A stretch of DNA of 64,000 bases from positions 4,650,001-4,714,000 of the forward strand of contig NZ_CP033926.1 in NCBI RefSeq assembly GCF_003815775.1, in the 5' to 3' direction. The notes under the pieces are model-generated. The model saw only the letters and a list, made by a program, of their open reading frames with translations. It ran no database searches and was not told the origin of the DNA. Shown here in pieces: positions 7,770 through 16,695 of this stretch (the stretch's first letter is position 1; every line of letters starts with the position of its first letter). The DNA comes from Chryseobacterium joostei. GTDB taxonomy: Bacteria > Bacteroidota > Bacteroidia > Flavobacteriales > Weeksellaceae. Both the position numbers and the translations under genes were made by a program.

Positions 7770-9173
7770 ATGTTAAAAAAATCTTTAGTATTAATGAGTA
7801 TTTCTGCAGCATTTTTTGCGCAGGCTCAAGATGTTTCATTAATAAGGAATACTGTAGATGTTTATTCAAGTAATCCTATGGTAGGGTCTGCTAAGTTTAA
7901 TGCAATGGCAGGAGCTAATGGAGCACTAGGAGGTGATGCAAGTTCACTGCTTACTAATCCGGCTGGTTTAGGAGTTGCTATTTCAGGAGAGGTTTCTGCA
8001 ACTTTATCTATTGCAGGTAATAAGAACAGTACTTCCTTAGGTGGTTCTACAATAGATTATAGTAAAACGAGAGGGGATTTAGGAAATGTAGGTGGAGTAA
8101 TAGCTTTTCCATTAATGAGCAAGTCTGCATGGAAGTTTATTAATATTGGGGTTAATTTTTCCAACCAATCTCTTGATAATGTAGTAGAGTCTCCAGGAAA
8201 TGTAAATATTAAAGCAACATTACCGGATGGAATAGCAACATTATCTGGGCATCAATATTCAAGAGCTGGAAATTTATCAAAGATGAGTTTCGGTGTTGGA
8301 GCAAATTATAATCATAGTTTATACATAGGAGCAGGGTTAAATTTTTTCAATGCCTCAGTAGATCAGTATGATCAGCTGGCATTCCAAATGGCTAAAAATA
8401 ATAATATTGACGTTTTTAATAAGCAGGATAGTCCTTACTGGGAGAGAGCTTCCGGATTTTCAGCTTCTGTAGGGGTGATTGGAAAGTTAAGTCCTAATTT
8501 CAGATTAGGAGCTTCCCTTGAAACACCTACATTCTGGAGCATAGACCGTGATTTTAGCTTCTATAATAATCCCAATTATGGAAATGGTGTTGGAACCGAA
8601 AATAGAAAATTTACATCTCCGCTTAAGGCAACAGTGAGTGCAGCATTTGTAGCCAGTAAAAACTTCTCATTGAATGTAGATTATACATTGGGTCTTACAA
8701 AGCCTGATTATAAAGTATATAGTATCATAGAAAGAGATTTGAATTCTTTCTTTAAAGACAACTATAAAAACATGTCAGAAGTTAGAGTAGGAGCTGAATA
8801 TAGAGTACAGCAATTAAGACTGAGAGGAGGTTATTCTTATTTATCCAATCCTGTTGATGCGCTTACCATTACAAGATTTGATAATGCTGGTAACATAGGA
8901 GATCAGTCTTATAGTAATCTTATGCTAAGTGACAGAAATTTAGTTTCTTTCGGTATCGGATATGATTTCAAATCGTTCTATATTGATGCATCCTATCAGA
9001 ATATAACTTCAAAATATAACAGTCCATCTATGAGGGGGCTTATTGGAAACGATTATGATAGTGCTTATTATTCAACCAATTCAAATTCTATCTATGAAAA
9101 TGATGCTTATGCGGTAAGCAGTGTTAAAAATAGCAAAAATAATTTCTTCCTTACACTTGGTTGGAAATTCTAA
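7770..9173 (+). CDS. FadL/OmpP1-like outer-membrane protein
   Basis: The 467-residue protein has a signal peptide (MLKKSLVLMSISAAFFAQAQ) and the early NPAGLG motif typical of the OmpP1/FadL/TodX barrel family, within MAGANGALGGDASSLLTNPAG. Many alternating hydrophobic strands follow, and the last residues (FFLTLGWKF) end in Phe as outer-membrane barrels do. FadL-type barrels import hydrophobic compounds, but in Bacteroidetes the substrates are mostly unknown and some homologues are called hemin receptors without proof. It sits 32 bp after the Trp/Gly-rich lipoprotein gene, and a strong terminator follows. Confidence 0.85.
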   Translation: MLKKSLVLMSISAAFFAQAQDVSLIRNTVDVYSSNPMVGSAKFNAMAGANGALGGDASSLLTNPAGLGVAISGEVSATLSIAGNKNSTSLGGSTIDYSKTRGDLGNVGGVIAFPLMSKSAWKFINIGVNFSNQSLDNVVESPGNVNIKATLPDGIATLSGHQYSRAGNLSKMSFGVGANYNHSLYIGAGLNFFNASVDQYDQLAFQMAKNNNIDVFNKQDSPYWERASGFSASVGVIGKLSPNFRLGASLETPTFWSIDRDFSFYNNPNYGNGVGTENRKFTSPLKATVSAAFVASKNFSLNVDYTLGLTKPDYKVYSIIERDLNSFFKDNYKNMSEVRVGAEYRVQQLRLRGGYSYLSNPVDALTITRFDNAGNIGDQSYSNLMLSDRNLVSFGIGYDFKSFYIDASYQNITSKYNSPSMRGLIGNDYDSAYYSTNSNSIYENDAYAVSSVKNSKNNFFLTLGWKF

Positions 9174-9203
9174 TTTTCATATCACTTGAAGAATAGTAAA
9201 AAT

Positions 9204-9237
9204 AAAAAGCTCCGAATTGAAAAATTCGGAGCTTTTT
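9204..9237. terminator. Bidirectional terminator
   Basis: Perfect 15-bp arms (AAAAAGCTCCGAATT and its complement) close a GAAA loop, with A and T runs at the two ends. It lies between the convergent FadL-like and ZIP genes and should serve both. Confidence 0.93.
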
Positions 9238-9254
9238 TATGGGTGAAAATAAGT

Positions 9255-9986
9255 TTAATGATGATGAACAGGACTAGGATGATGATGGAAAATATGCATA
9301 AGCAATGCCAGTGAAACTCCTAAAACTACGAGTCCTATTTTAAGCCAGTCAATATTATGGTTTTTATTGCTCTCAAAAATGATTACTGATGATATATGAA
9401 GGAAAATTCCTCCTACAATCGCCAGGAAATAAGGCTGAAGATCAGGATTAAAATAATTCCCCAATAACATCCCCATAGGTGATGCTAATGCAAAAAGGGC
9501 AACAATCAGGAGAGATGGATAAGATGATGAACTTTTTGATTCTCCTTTTCTATTAAATAAAAATGCTCCCAGAATAAATGAAATAGGTAGATTATGGAAT
9601 ACAATTCCCAGAAGATAGGGAGATAATTCATGTTCTTCATTGGCAAGAGGAATTCCTTCAATAAAGGCATGAATAAAAAGGCCTACCATTAAGGCCATAG
9701 GAAGAATGTTATGTTCACCATGATGATGAAAATGACCATGCTCAAAACCTTTGGTTAAAGCTTCCAGAATCATTTGCAAAAGAACTCCTGCAATGACAAA
9801 TATCCCAAGATTACTGTTTTCTGTGGAAGTGTATACCTGCGGAAAAACCTCATTCAAACAAATGGTAATAAGGAATCCGGCACTTAATATCAGTAGATTT
9901 TTGGCCAGTTTTTCTTTTTTACCAAAATGTTTCCCCAGAAATACTCCTGTAATTACACTTAAAATCAGTAAAAGTACTGTTATCAT
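9255..9986 (-). CDS. ZIP-family metal transporter
   Basis: The 243-residue membrane protein matches the ZIP family of Zn2+/divalent metal transporters. Its helix IV-like segment LFIHAFIEGIPLA and the later VFHNLPISFILGAFL carry the expected His/Glu/Asn metal-site residues. A His-rich loop (HGHFHHHGEHN) lies about residues 83-93, and the C-terminus has a second His cluster (HIFHHHPSPVHHH). Both probably bind metal on the way in or out. The start codon overlaps the stop of the upstream methyltransferase by one base (TAATG), implying translational coupling. Zinc as substrate and import as direction are inferred from the family. Confidence 0.88.
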   Translation of the reverse strand: MITVLLLILSVITGVFLGKHFGKKEKLAKNLLILSAGFLITICLNEVFPQVYTSTENSNLGIFVIAGVLLQMILEALTKGFEHGHFHHHGEHNILPMALMVGLFIHAFIEGIPLANEEHELSPYLLGIVFHNLPISFILGAFLFNRKGESKSSSSYPSLLIVALFALASPMGMLLGNYFNPDLQPYFLAIVGGIFLHISSVIIFESNKNHNIDWLKIGLVVLGVSLALLMHIFHHHPSPVHHH

Positions 9987-10711
9987 TATTTTTTCTTAAA
10001 TAAATTGATGCAACGTGGGGAACTTTCTTTATTAAATTCATTAAGCTGATAATCTCCCCAGATTTTTATTCTTTCAAACCCACATTCTGAAGCATAAGCA
10101 TGTATAGCTTCCAATGTATGAAGTTTTACTTTTTCAAAAAAGTGAAAAGGCTTACCATCTGTTTCAAAACGAATGTCCTTGATAACATGCCTCCCTTCAA
10201 TTTTTTTAAGAATTTTAAAATCTATATCACCACGGGTAACTAATGTTTCAGGAACCATAGTATTTCTTACATATTCTTCATTCAAATAATCCAAAACAAA
10301 ATATCCTCCGGGTTTCAATGCGTTGTAAACCGACTGGAAAACTTTTTTATCGTCATTTTCATTGTCAAAATATCCGAAACTTGTAAATAAATTGAAAACA
10401 GCATCCATAGGATCTGCATCAATTGGATTTCGCATATCATGAACCTCAAAGATTAAAGTTTGATTTTCAAATTGTTTATCGGATTCAATACTTTGTCTTG
10501 AAAGATCCAATCCCAAAACATCATATCCTAATTTATTGAGGAAAACAGAGTGTCTTCCTTTACCACAGGCAAGATCTATAATCTTGGATTGAGGCGGAAG
10601 CTGTAGGTCCGCAGTAAGTTTTGTAATGAAGTTTTCGGCTTCAGTATAGTCTCTGTTGCTATAAAGCAAATGATAATAAGGGGTATCAAACCAAGATTCA
10701 AACCATTCCAT
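9986..10711 (-). CDS. Class I SAM-dependent methyltransferase
   Basis: The 241-residue soluble protein has methyltransferase motif I (KIIDLACGKGRHSVFLNKLG), then an acidic residue in VLGLDLS and a motif IV-like FNLFTSFGYF. The fold is clear but the substrate is not. It resembles small-molecule or cyclopropane-synthase-like methyltransferases more than RNA ones. It is coupled by a one-base overlap to the ZIP transporter gene downstream. Confidence 0.85.
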   Translation of the reverse strand: MEWFESWFDTPYYHLLYSNRDYTEAENFITKLTADLQLPPQSKIIDLACGKGRHSVFLNKLGYDVLGLDLSRQSIESDKQFENQTLIFEVHDMRNPIDADPMDAVFNLFTSFGYFDNENDDKKVFQSVYNALKPGGYFVLDYLNEEYVRNTMVPETLVTRGDIDFKILKKIEGRHVIKDIRFETDGKPFHFFEKVKLHTLEAIHAYASECGFERIKIWGDYQLNEFNKESSPRCINLFKKK

Positions 10712-10799
10712 AATGCAAAAATAACTAAATTTGTGCGGTTAAAAGCAAAGTATTTTACAACATTAATAGATTGAAAAATTCAATTGGTCAATAAGTTGG

Positions 10800-10848
10800 A
10801 TAGCTAATCTTTTAATTATTAATCCTTTAAATCTTTTAATTAATTACT
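10800..10848 (+). repeat. AATCTTTTAAT motif tract before a start codon
   Basis: Tandem degenerate copies of (A)ATCTTTTAATT lie directly before the ATG of the THUMP methyltransferase gene. A related tract (CTTAATCTTTTAATTTTTAA) lies just before uppP near 59560. Confidence 0.5.
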
Positions 10849-10849
10849 T

Positions 10850-12016
10850 ATGGATATAGAAAATCTACAAATACAGATAAAAACATTCTTCGGACTGGAG
10901 CAGATTCTGGCGGAAGAAATCAAAAAATTGGGCGGTAGAAATGTTGAAATCAAAAATAGAGCGGTAAACTGCGAAGGAGATTTGGGCTTTCTTTATAAGA
11001 TCAATTATTCTGCAAGAACAGCATTGAAGATTTTGGTGCCGATTCATCAGTTTAAGGCATTTAATCAGCATCAGTTCTATGACAGATTGTTCAAGTTTGA
11101 GTGGGATGAATTTATGGATGTAGATCAGTCTTTCTCTATTGATGCTACTGTAAATTCTGAAACATTTAAGCATTCTCAGTTTGTAACCTTGAAAATGAAA
11201 GATGCGATTGTAGATTATTTTCAGGAAAAGCATAGAAGACGTCCCAATGTAGAAACCAAAAATCCGGATATTAAATTCCATCTTCATATTGACAGGGAGT
11301 TGGTAATGATTTCTATGGATTCTTCAGGAGATGCATTGTTTAAAAGAGGGTACAGAAGAGAACAAGGTGAAGCACCAATTAATGAAGTTCTTGCAAGTGG
11401 AATGCTTCAGCTTGCCGGCTGGGACGGGAAAGGTAACTTCCTGGACCCAATGTGTGGTTCCGGTACATTATTGATTGAAGCGGCAATGATTGCAATGGAT
11501 CTTCCGGCTCAGATCTTCAGAAAAAGATTTGGATTCCAGAACTGGAAAAACTATGATGCAGATTTGTTCTCAAAAATTAAAGAATTCAGAATTAATAGAG
11601 TGAGACAATTTGATGGAAAGATTGTTGGGTATGATATTGATTCAAGAATGCTGAATGCAGCGAGAATGAATGTGGAAGCCGCAGAGATGGAAGATGTTAT
11701 CGAGATTACAAAACAAGATTTCTTTGAATCTAAAAAAGAACTTTTCCCTCTATTGATGGTATTTAATCCTCCATATGATGAGAGAATTTCCATTAATGAT
11801 GATGATTTCTACAAAAAGATAGGAGATACCTTTAAAACGCACTATCCAAATACTCTTGCATGGTTAATTTCATCTGACCTTGAGGCTGTGAAGAAGATAG
11901 GTTTACGCCCTTCAAGAAAAATTAAGCTTTTCAACGGAAAGCTGGAAACAAGATTCTTACAGTATGAAATGTATGAGGGAACGAAAAAGGTGCATAAATT
12001 AGAAGATAAGTCTTAA
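10850..12016 (+). CDS. THUMP-domain class I RNA methyltransferase (RlmL N-terminal-like)
   Basis: The 388-residue protein has an N-terminal THUMP/ferredoxin-like part (about 1-165) and a Rossmann methyltransferase domain. SAM motif I is DPMCGSGTLLIEA, from Asp199. The catalytic NPPY motif of N-methylating nucleic-acid enzymes begins at Asn306. This matches the UPF0020/RlmL family, whose E. coli member makes m2G2445 in 23S rRNA; the exact target here is not shown by sequence. It lacks the second RlmK half of the long gammaproteobacterial enzyme. A small membrane-protein gene follows after 2 bp. Confidence 0.9.
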   Translation: MDIENLQIQIKTFFGLEQILAEEIKKLGGRNVEIKNRAVNCEGDLGFLYKINYSARTALKILVPIHQFKAFNQHQFYDRLFKFEWDEFMDVDQSFSIDATVNSETFKHSQFVTLKMKDAIVDYFQEKHRRRPNVETKNPDIKFHLHIDRELVMISMDSSGDALFKRGYRREQGEAPINEVLASGMLQLAGWDGKGNFLDPMCGSGTLLIEAAMIAMDLPAQIFRKRFGFQNWKNYDADLFSKIKEFRINRVRQFDGKIVGYDIDSRMLNAARMNVEAAEMEDVIEITKQDFFESKKELFPLLMVFNPPYDERISINDDDFYKKIGDTFKTHYPNTLAWLISSDLEAVKKIGLRPSRKIKLFNGKLETRFLQYEMYEGTKKVHKLEDKS

Positions 12017-12018
12017 TT

Positions 12019-12420
12019 ATGTCCTGGAATTTTTTTGAAGCATTGGGAATGGCGGCGGATGCATTTTCTGCAGTAGCAACTCAACCTGTGAAAGATTCCG
12101 AAGCTCGTGCCCGTAAGAGAGGTAAACAAAAAGATAAATATTTTACAGAGAAAGTCAGCGCAAGATTTATTCTTGCGTCTGTCATTCTCTTTGTAGTTGC
12201 TTTTAAAGATCCAGTGCCAGCAGAAAATTATGTACAAACTTTAATTGTAACCTCATTAATTGGTTTTGCAATTTCAGGAGTGTTTTTTTTTATTCTTAAT
12301 TTAATGGAGCTTTATTACTTTAAAAATGTTTTCAAGCTGCTTCTTTTTAGCTGTTCTGTAATTGTATTTTTTATTGCCCTGGTAATGTGTGTTTATTTTC
12401 AATCGGGAGTTTTTATATAA
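12019..12420 (+). CDS. Small membrane protein of unknown function
   Basis: I do not recognise this 133-residue protein. The N-terminal 50 residues are soluble and basic (RARKRGKQKDKY). Three hydrophobic segments follow (about 51-66, 73-97 and 102-130). The start lies 2 bp after the THUMP methyltransferase stop, so the two are surely co-transcribed, though that pairing does not reveal a role. Confidence 0.75.
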   Translation: MSWNFFEALGMAADAFSAVATQPVKDSEARARKRGKQKDKYFTEKVSARFILASVILFVVAFKDPVPAENYVQTLIVTSLIGFAISGVFFFILNLMELYYFKNVFKLLLFSCSVIVFFIALVMCVYFQSGVFI

Positions 12421-12505
12421 ACTTATAAAAGTTAATTTCTCCGAATAACCTGTTAAACTGTTTGCGGTTTCTTCTGCGAATAAGTAATTTTGAAAAATTT
12501 TCAAT

Positions 12506-13510
12506 TTGAAACCTACGATTTCTATTATTGTTGCCATTTACAACCGAAAGGATGAACTTTTCGAGTTGCTAACCTCATTGACCCAACAGACCGATAAAGA
12601 GTTTGAGATCATTATTGTGGATGACGGTTCTATGATAGACTTGAAACCTACAATAAAGAACTTCGAGGAAAGTCTGGATATCAAGTATTTCAGAAAAGAT
12701 AATTCAGGACCAGGGCTTTCGAGAAATTATGGGGCAAAAAGAGCAGCCAATGAATGGCTGGTATTTGTAGACAGTGATGTAATTGTAGAGAAAGACTATA
12801 TAGAACATATTAAAAACGATATACTGACCATTCCATGTGATGCATTTGGAGGCGCAGATAAGGCTCATAAAGGCTTTAATCTGATGCAGAAAGCCATTTC
12901 TTACTCTATGACTTCTGTATTTACCACAGGGGGCATCAGAGGAAATAAAAAGGCGGTTTCAAAATTTCAGCCGAGAAGCTTTAATATGGGAGTAAAAAAG
13001 GCTGTTTTTGAGAAAGTAGGTGGTTTTTCAGAGATGAGAATAGGAGAGGATCCTGATTTGTCTATGACGCTTTGGGAAAATGGGTTTACGACTGCCTTTT
13101 TTGATGACATTGCTGTATACCATAAGCGTAGGGTAGATTTTGGTAAATTTTCCAAGCAGGTTTTTCAGTTTGGCTGTGCCAGACCGATTCTTAATCAGAG
13201 GCATCCTAATTATGTGAAAATATCTTTCGCGTTTCCTACCTTATTTATGTTGGGTTACATCATGGGATTTATTGAATATTTCTTTTTAGGAAGAGGGATT
13301 ATCCTAGCATTTTATGGGTTGTATACCTTTTTGGTGTTATTTCATGCCTTATTATTGACTAAAAACATAAGTATTGCCGGTATGGCAGTAATTTCCACCT
13401 ATATTCAGATGTTTTCCTATGGCTATGGTTTCCTTAAGTCATGGGTTCTTTTAAATGTTTTCAAAATGAAACCTGAAGAGGCATTTCCGCATCACTATCA
13501 TAAAAAATAA
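12506..13510 (+). CDS. Family 2 glycosyltransferase
   Basis: The 334-residue protein has the GT-A fold start (PTISIIVAIYNRKDEL), a nucleotide-sugar site (IIVDDGS) and a DxD-type metal motif in VFVDSDVIVEKDY. A later GEDPDLSMTLWENG matches the ED motif of processive or membrane GT2 enzymes. Two hydrophobic segments near the C-terminus anchor it to the inner membrane. It probably adds a sugar in cell-surface glycan synthesis; donor and acceptor are unknown. The start is taken as TTG at 12506, because an in-frame stop lies 15 bp upstream and the family N-terminus begins right after it. Confidence 0.88.
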   Translation: MKPTISIIVAIYNRKDELFELLTSLTQQTDKEFEIIIVDDGSMIDLKPTIKNFEESLDIKYFRKDNSGPGLSRNYGAKRAANEWLVFVDSDVIVEKDYIEHIKNDILTIPCDAFGGADKAHKGFNLMQKAISYSMTSVFTTGGIRGNKKAVSKFQPRSFNMGVKKAVFEKVGGFSEMRIGEDPDLSMTLWENGFTTAFFDDIAVYHKRRVDFGKFSKQVFQFGCARPILNQRHPNYVKISFAFPTLFMLGYIMGFIEYFFLGRGIILAFYGLYTFLVLFHALLLTKNISIAGMAVISTYIQMFSYGYGFLKSWVLLNVFKMKPEEAFPHHYHKK

Positions 13511-13539
13511 TTATACGTTTGTATTTACATATAGAAAAT

Positions 13540-13573
13540 AAAAAGGGCTGTCTGAATAGAGACAGCCCTTTTT
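13540..13573. terminator. Bidirectional terminator
   Basis: 14-bp arms (AAAAAGGGCTGTCT and its complement) close a 6-nt loop with A/T runs outside. It lies between the convergent glycosyltransferase and PLP-enzyme genes. Confidence 0.93.
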
Positions 13574-13584
13574 TTACAATAAAT

Positions 13585-14811
13585 TTAGGATATAGAAATG
13601 TTTTCATGGTTAAGAACGCCTGCTTTCAGCATACATTCTTTCATCTTATGATAGGTTCTTTTAATATCGTGATCCAAACCGATAGAGAATCTGATTAATC
13701 CGTCAGAGATACCGATTGAAGCACGTTCTTCCTCGGGAATTTCAGAAGAGGTAGATTTTCCTGAGCATGAGAATAAAGTTTTATAAAAACCAAGACTTAC
13801 TGCCAGATATCCCAAGTTGGCTTCCTGCATCATTTCCATTAGTTCATTGGCCTTTTCTGTAGTTCCTGCATCCAGCGTCAATAATCCTCCAAATCCGTAT
13901 TCTTCATCAATCATGCTTTTCATTAATTCATGATTTTTATGGGATGGTAATCCTGGGTAAGAAACTTTTAAACCATCCTTTTCAAATTTTTCAGCAAGGT
14001 ACATGGCATTATGGCTGTGTTGCTTTATTCTGATATGAAGGGTTCTCAGGTTTTTCAGGATACTTGAAGCCCTTAGGCTGTCCATGGTAGGGCCAAGAAG
14101 CATACAAGCTCCGGAATTCACGTTTTTTGTATCATCAATAAATGCCTGTGTTCCACAATATACACCACCCACGGTATCGCTGCTTCCATTGATGAACTTT
14201 GTCAGACTATGAATAACGATATCTGCTCCAAATAGTTGCGGAGAGATGGAAAGAGGTGAGAATGTATTGTCTACAATCAGTTTTAAATTATGCTTTTTAC
14301 AAATCTCAGAAAGCTTTCTAAGGTCTGCAACTTCAAGCAACGGATTACTTACACTTTCGCAATAGATTACTTTTGTATTGGGAGTTATAGCATTTTCTAT
14401 GGAATCAAAATTATTAATATCTACAAAAGAAGTTGCTACATTAAACTGAGGTAAAAAGTTTTTAAGAAAAGCATAGGTTCCTCCATAAATGGTTCTGCTT
14501 GAAATAATATGGTCTCCACTTTTGCATACCTGCATTAAAACGGAAGTGATGGCTCCCATTCCGGATGCTGTAACGTTGGCAGACTCTGTATTTTCCATCT
14601 TTGCCAAAGCTTGTGCCAGGTAAAGATTCATGGGAGATGAGTGTCTTGAGTAAAGATAACATCCTTCTGCATTTCCCTCAAAGGTATCAAACATAGTCTT
14701 TGCGGAAAGGAAAGTATAGGTAGAGCTGTCTGAAATAGAGGGATTTACCCCTCCAAATTCGCCAAAATACTGAAGATCCTGAATCTCGTTGGCTGCGTTA
14801 AAGTTTTCCAT
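13585..14811 (-). CDS. Cys/Met-metabolism PLP enzyme (methionine gamma-lyase-like)
   Basis: This 408-residue PLP enzyme belongs to the trans-sulfuration (MetB/MetC/MGL) group of fold type I. The PLP lysine is Lys205 in HSLTKFINGSSD. Other family marks are YSRHSSP (Arg56), IYGGTYAF (Tyr109) and DNTFSP (Asp181). Family members catalyse gamma-elimination of methionine, cystathionine gamma-cleavage or O-acetylhomoserine sulfhydrylation. The divergent Lrp/AsnC regulator next door favours a catabolic lyase that is switched on by an amino acid. That assignment is inference; a biosynthetic MetB/MetZ role is the main alternative. Confidence 0.85.
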   Translation of the reverse strand: MENFNAANEIQDLQYFGEFGGVNPSISDSSTYTFLSAKTMFDTFEGNAEGCYLYSRHSSPMNLYLAQALAKMENTESANVTASGMGAITSVLMQVCKSGDHIISSRTIYGGTYAFLKNFLPQFNVATSFVDINNFDSIENAITPNTKVIYCESVSNPLLEVADLRKLSEICKKHNLKLIVDNTFSPLSISPQLFGADIVIHSLTKFINGSSDTVGGVYCGTQAFIDDTKNVNSGACMLLGPTMDSLRASSILKNLRTLHIRIKQHSHNAMYLAEKFEKDGLKVSYPGLPSHKNHELMKSMIDEEYGFGGLLTLDAGTTEKANELMEMMQEANLGYLAVSLGFYKTLFSCSGKSTSSEIPEEERASIGISDGLIRFSIGLDHDIKRTYHKMKECMLKAGVLNHENISIS

Positions 14812-14930
14812 GAGCGTTGTTTTTATTTTATTGGCCTAATTTGGGTTATTTTCCTAATTGTTACAACATAAATTTGAATTTATAGAATATAAAACTGAAA
14901 AATATTGCTTATTTAGAAAATATAATGGGT

Positions 14931-14944
14931 ATATTCGGGAATAT
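14931..14944. promoter_or_regulatory. Possible Lrp-family binding palindrome
   Basis: ATATTC-GG-GAATAT lies 25 bp upstream of the Lrp-type gene, in the 157-bp divergent region it shares with the PLP-enzyme gene. AT-rich palindromes are common for Lrp/AsnC regulators, which usually control themselves and a neighbour. Confidence 0.3.
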
Positions 14945-14968
14945 TAAATTTTTACCAAAAAATTATCT

Positions 14969-15427
14969 ATGGAACTTGACGAAACGGATAAAAAACTGCT
15001 GCTTTTTTTACAGGAAGACTGTAAGCAAACCACCAAAGAGCTTTCCGGTAAGCTTGGATTATCAGTTACCGCTATTTATGAGCGAATAAAGAAACTGGAA
15101 AATGCCGGTGTCATTTCAAAATATGTTGCGTTGCTGGATAAGAATAAGGTTAAGCGAAACTTTATCGTTTTATGCCATGTGAAATTAACACAGCACAAGA
15201 AAGAATTTGTACTGCAGTTTGAAAAGGAAGTCATGAATCTTCAGGAAGTCACAGAATGCTTCCATGTAAGCGGAGATTATGATTATATCCTTAAAATAGG
15301 AGTGAGGGATATAGAGGATTACCGAAGTTTTATGCTGACAAAGCTTACGACGCTTCAACACATCGCAAGCACGCACAGCTCATTTATGATTTCCGAAGTA
15401 AAGAATACCACGGCAATTGTATTGTAA
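14969..15427 (+). CDS. Lrp/AsnC-family transcriptional regulator
   Basis: The 152-residue protein has the AsnC-type winged helix-turn-helix at residues 1-55 (ELDETDKKLLLFLQED, then LSVTAIYERIKKLENAGVI). A RAM ligand-binding domain follows (about 65-145), with the usual GDYDYILKIGVRDIEDY segment. Such proteins form octamers that sense amino acids. It diverges from the Cys/Met PLP-enzyme gene, so it most likely controls that gene in response to methionine or a related amino acid. The ligand is inferred from the neighbour only. Confidence 0.93.
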   Translation: MELDETDKKLLLFLQEDCKQTTKELSGKLGLSVTAIYERIKKLENAGVISKYVALLDKNKVKRNFIVLCHVKLTQHKKEFVLQFEKEVMNLQEVTECFHVSGDYDYILKIGVRDIEDYRSFMLTKLTTLQHIASTHSSFMISEVKNTTAIVL

Positions 15428-15472
15428 GAACGTAAAAACTATGAATAGTAATTGCTATTTATTGCCCGTCAT

Positions 15473-16501
15473 TTAAACCAGTACTCCATTTTTGGAAGCT
15501 ATTGGATCAGGTAGATCTGTTTCTCCAGTCATTTGAAGCAAATCAATCTCTATAGTTCTACAGATGGAAAGCATGGGAACATCAAACATTAATCCGGCAA
15601 AAGGGTTCTCGGAATAATCTCCCACGAGTTCCATGATAATGTAAATCCATCCAATGATGATACAGAAAGGAATAGAGGTCCAGATTCCCCAGTCACCTAA
15701 TTTAGCAAATTCATTCACCAATCCCAGTGGAAGTAAAGTAATGAAAAGGATATTAAAGACAAATGCTGTACTTGCAAATTGTCTTGGTGAAGGGAACTTC
15801 TTAATTCTTTCTGCCTGTCCCTGAAAACCATAAAACTCATTCAGACAATTTTGTAGCTGTGTCTGATTAAAATCTGTAATGGCATTCATGTTTTTAAGTT
15901 CATTAATATCTTTTGCCTGTTGAGAGATCAGATATGTGGCAAAATTTTTATATTCACTTTTTCTGTCATATTCTTCTTCGGAAAGATATTTGTGCAGGAA
16001 AATTGGTGCCCTTCCGTAATCCGGAAACCCGGCTTTGATTAATCTGTTTCTTCTCAAATTGATATTGCCAAACTTGTTTTCGGTACTGATATGCTCCCAT
16101 TCTGTAGGAACTAACAGCTGCTCACGAAAGGTATATAACCATGCAATATGACGATAGATGATCCTTCTTTTTCGGTCTTCTAGATCAAAAATGCCTATTT
16201 CTTCATTTTTTGTATCGAAAGCCTGCACCATTGATGCAAATGAACGACTTGAATTTACAATTCCGCCCCATATTTTTCGGGCTTCCCAAAGTCTATCATA
16301 AGCCTGGTTATTCTTGAAACCTACCAAGAATGCCTCTGCTGTACCTATCAACGCTACAGGAACCCATGGAATAGTCATCCAGTGCCAATTGAAGAAATAG
16401 AAAAGTATAGCAATTAGAGTACACCATATAGAAATTAAGATAAGATGTAAACCGGATAGGTTGAGAACTTGTTTATAGTTGACGTATTTTGTAGTGATCA
16501 T
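15473..16501 (-). CDS. Bestrophin-family (YneE/UPF0187) anion channel
   Basis: This is a bestrophin-type membrane protein, expected to be a pentameric chloride or cation channel in the inner membrane. It has the family N-terminal membrane block (IWCTLIAILFYFF, then VALIGTAEAFLVGFKNNQAYDRLWEARKIWG). A soluble helical middle follows, then a second membrane block with LLPLGLVNEFAKLGDWG and ENPFAGLMFDVPM. I place the start at the ATG at 16499-16501 (MITTKYVNYKQVLNL, 342 residues). A longer reading from a TTG at 16543 adds 14 residues unlike the family. The physiological role in bacteria is unclear. Confidence 0.88.
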   Translation of the reverse strand: MITTKYVNYKQVLNLSGLHLILISIWCTLIAILFYFFNWHWMTIPWVPVALIGTAEAFLVGFKNNQAYDRLWEARKIWGGIVNSSRSFASMVQAFDTKNEEIGIFDLEDRKRRIIYRHIAWLYTFREQLLVPTEWEHISTENKFGNINLRRNRLIKAGFPDYGRAPIFLHKYLSEEEYDRKSEYKNFATYLISQQAKDINELKNMNAITDFNQTQLQNCLNEFYGFQGQAERIKKFPSPRQFASTAFVFNILFITLLPLGLVNEFAKLGDWGIWTSIPFCIIIGWIYIIMELVGDYSENPFAGLMFDVPMLSICRTIEIDLLQMTGETDLPDPIASKNGVLV

Positions 16502-16653
16502 AAAGAGGGATGTGTTTTTCTGTGGAGACAAAATAAATACCAAACTTTATTCCATAATGTCTGTATCTATTGATTTTTCAAGTTTTCTTTAGTTATAATG
16601 GCTTAAGATTGAGATTAATAATCTTAAATAAAAGTAGTGAAAAAAATGCATAA

Positions 16654-16683
16654 AAAAACCTCTAAAAATTTTTAGAGGTTTTT
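16654..16683. terminator. Terminator after the E1 gene
   Basis: A perfect 30-bp palindrome with 15-bp arms (AAAAACCTCTAAAAA and its complement, no spacer) lies 12 bp past the E1 stop. Its terminal runs of A and T make it usable on both strands. Confidence 0.88.
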
Positions 16684-16695
16684 ATTGATATCAAT

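Noticed and set aside
16502..16543. N-terminal extension of the bestrophin-like protein from a TTG
   Set aside because: The family-like sequence starts at the ATG at 16499-16501.
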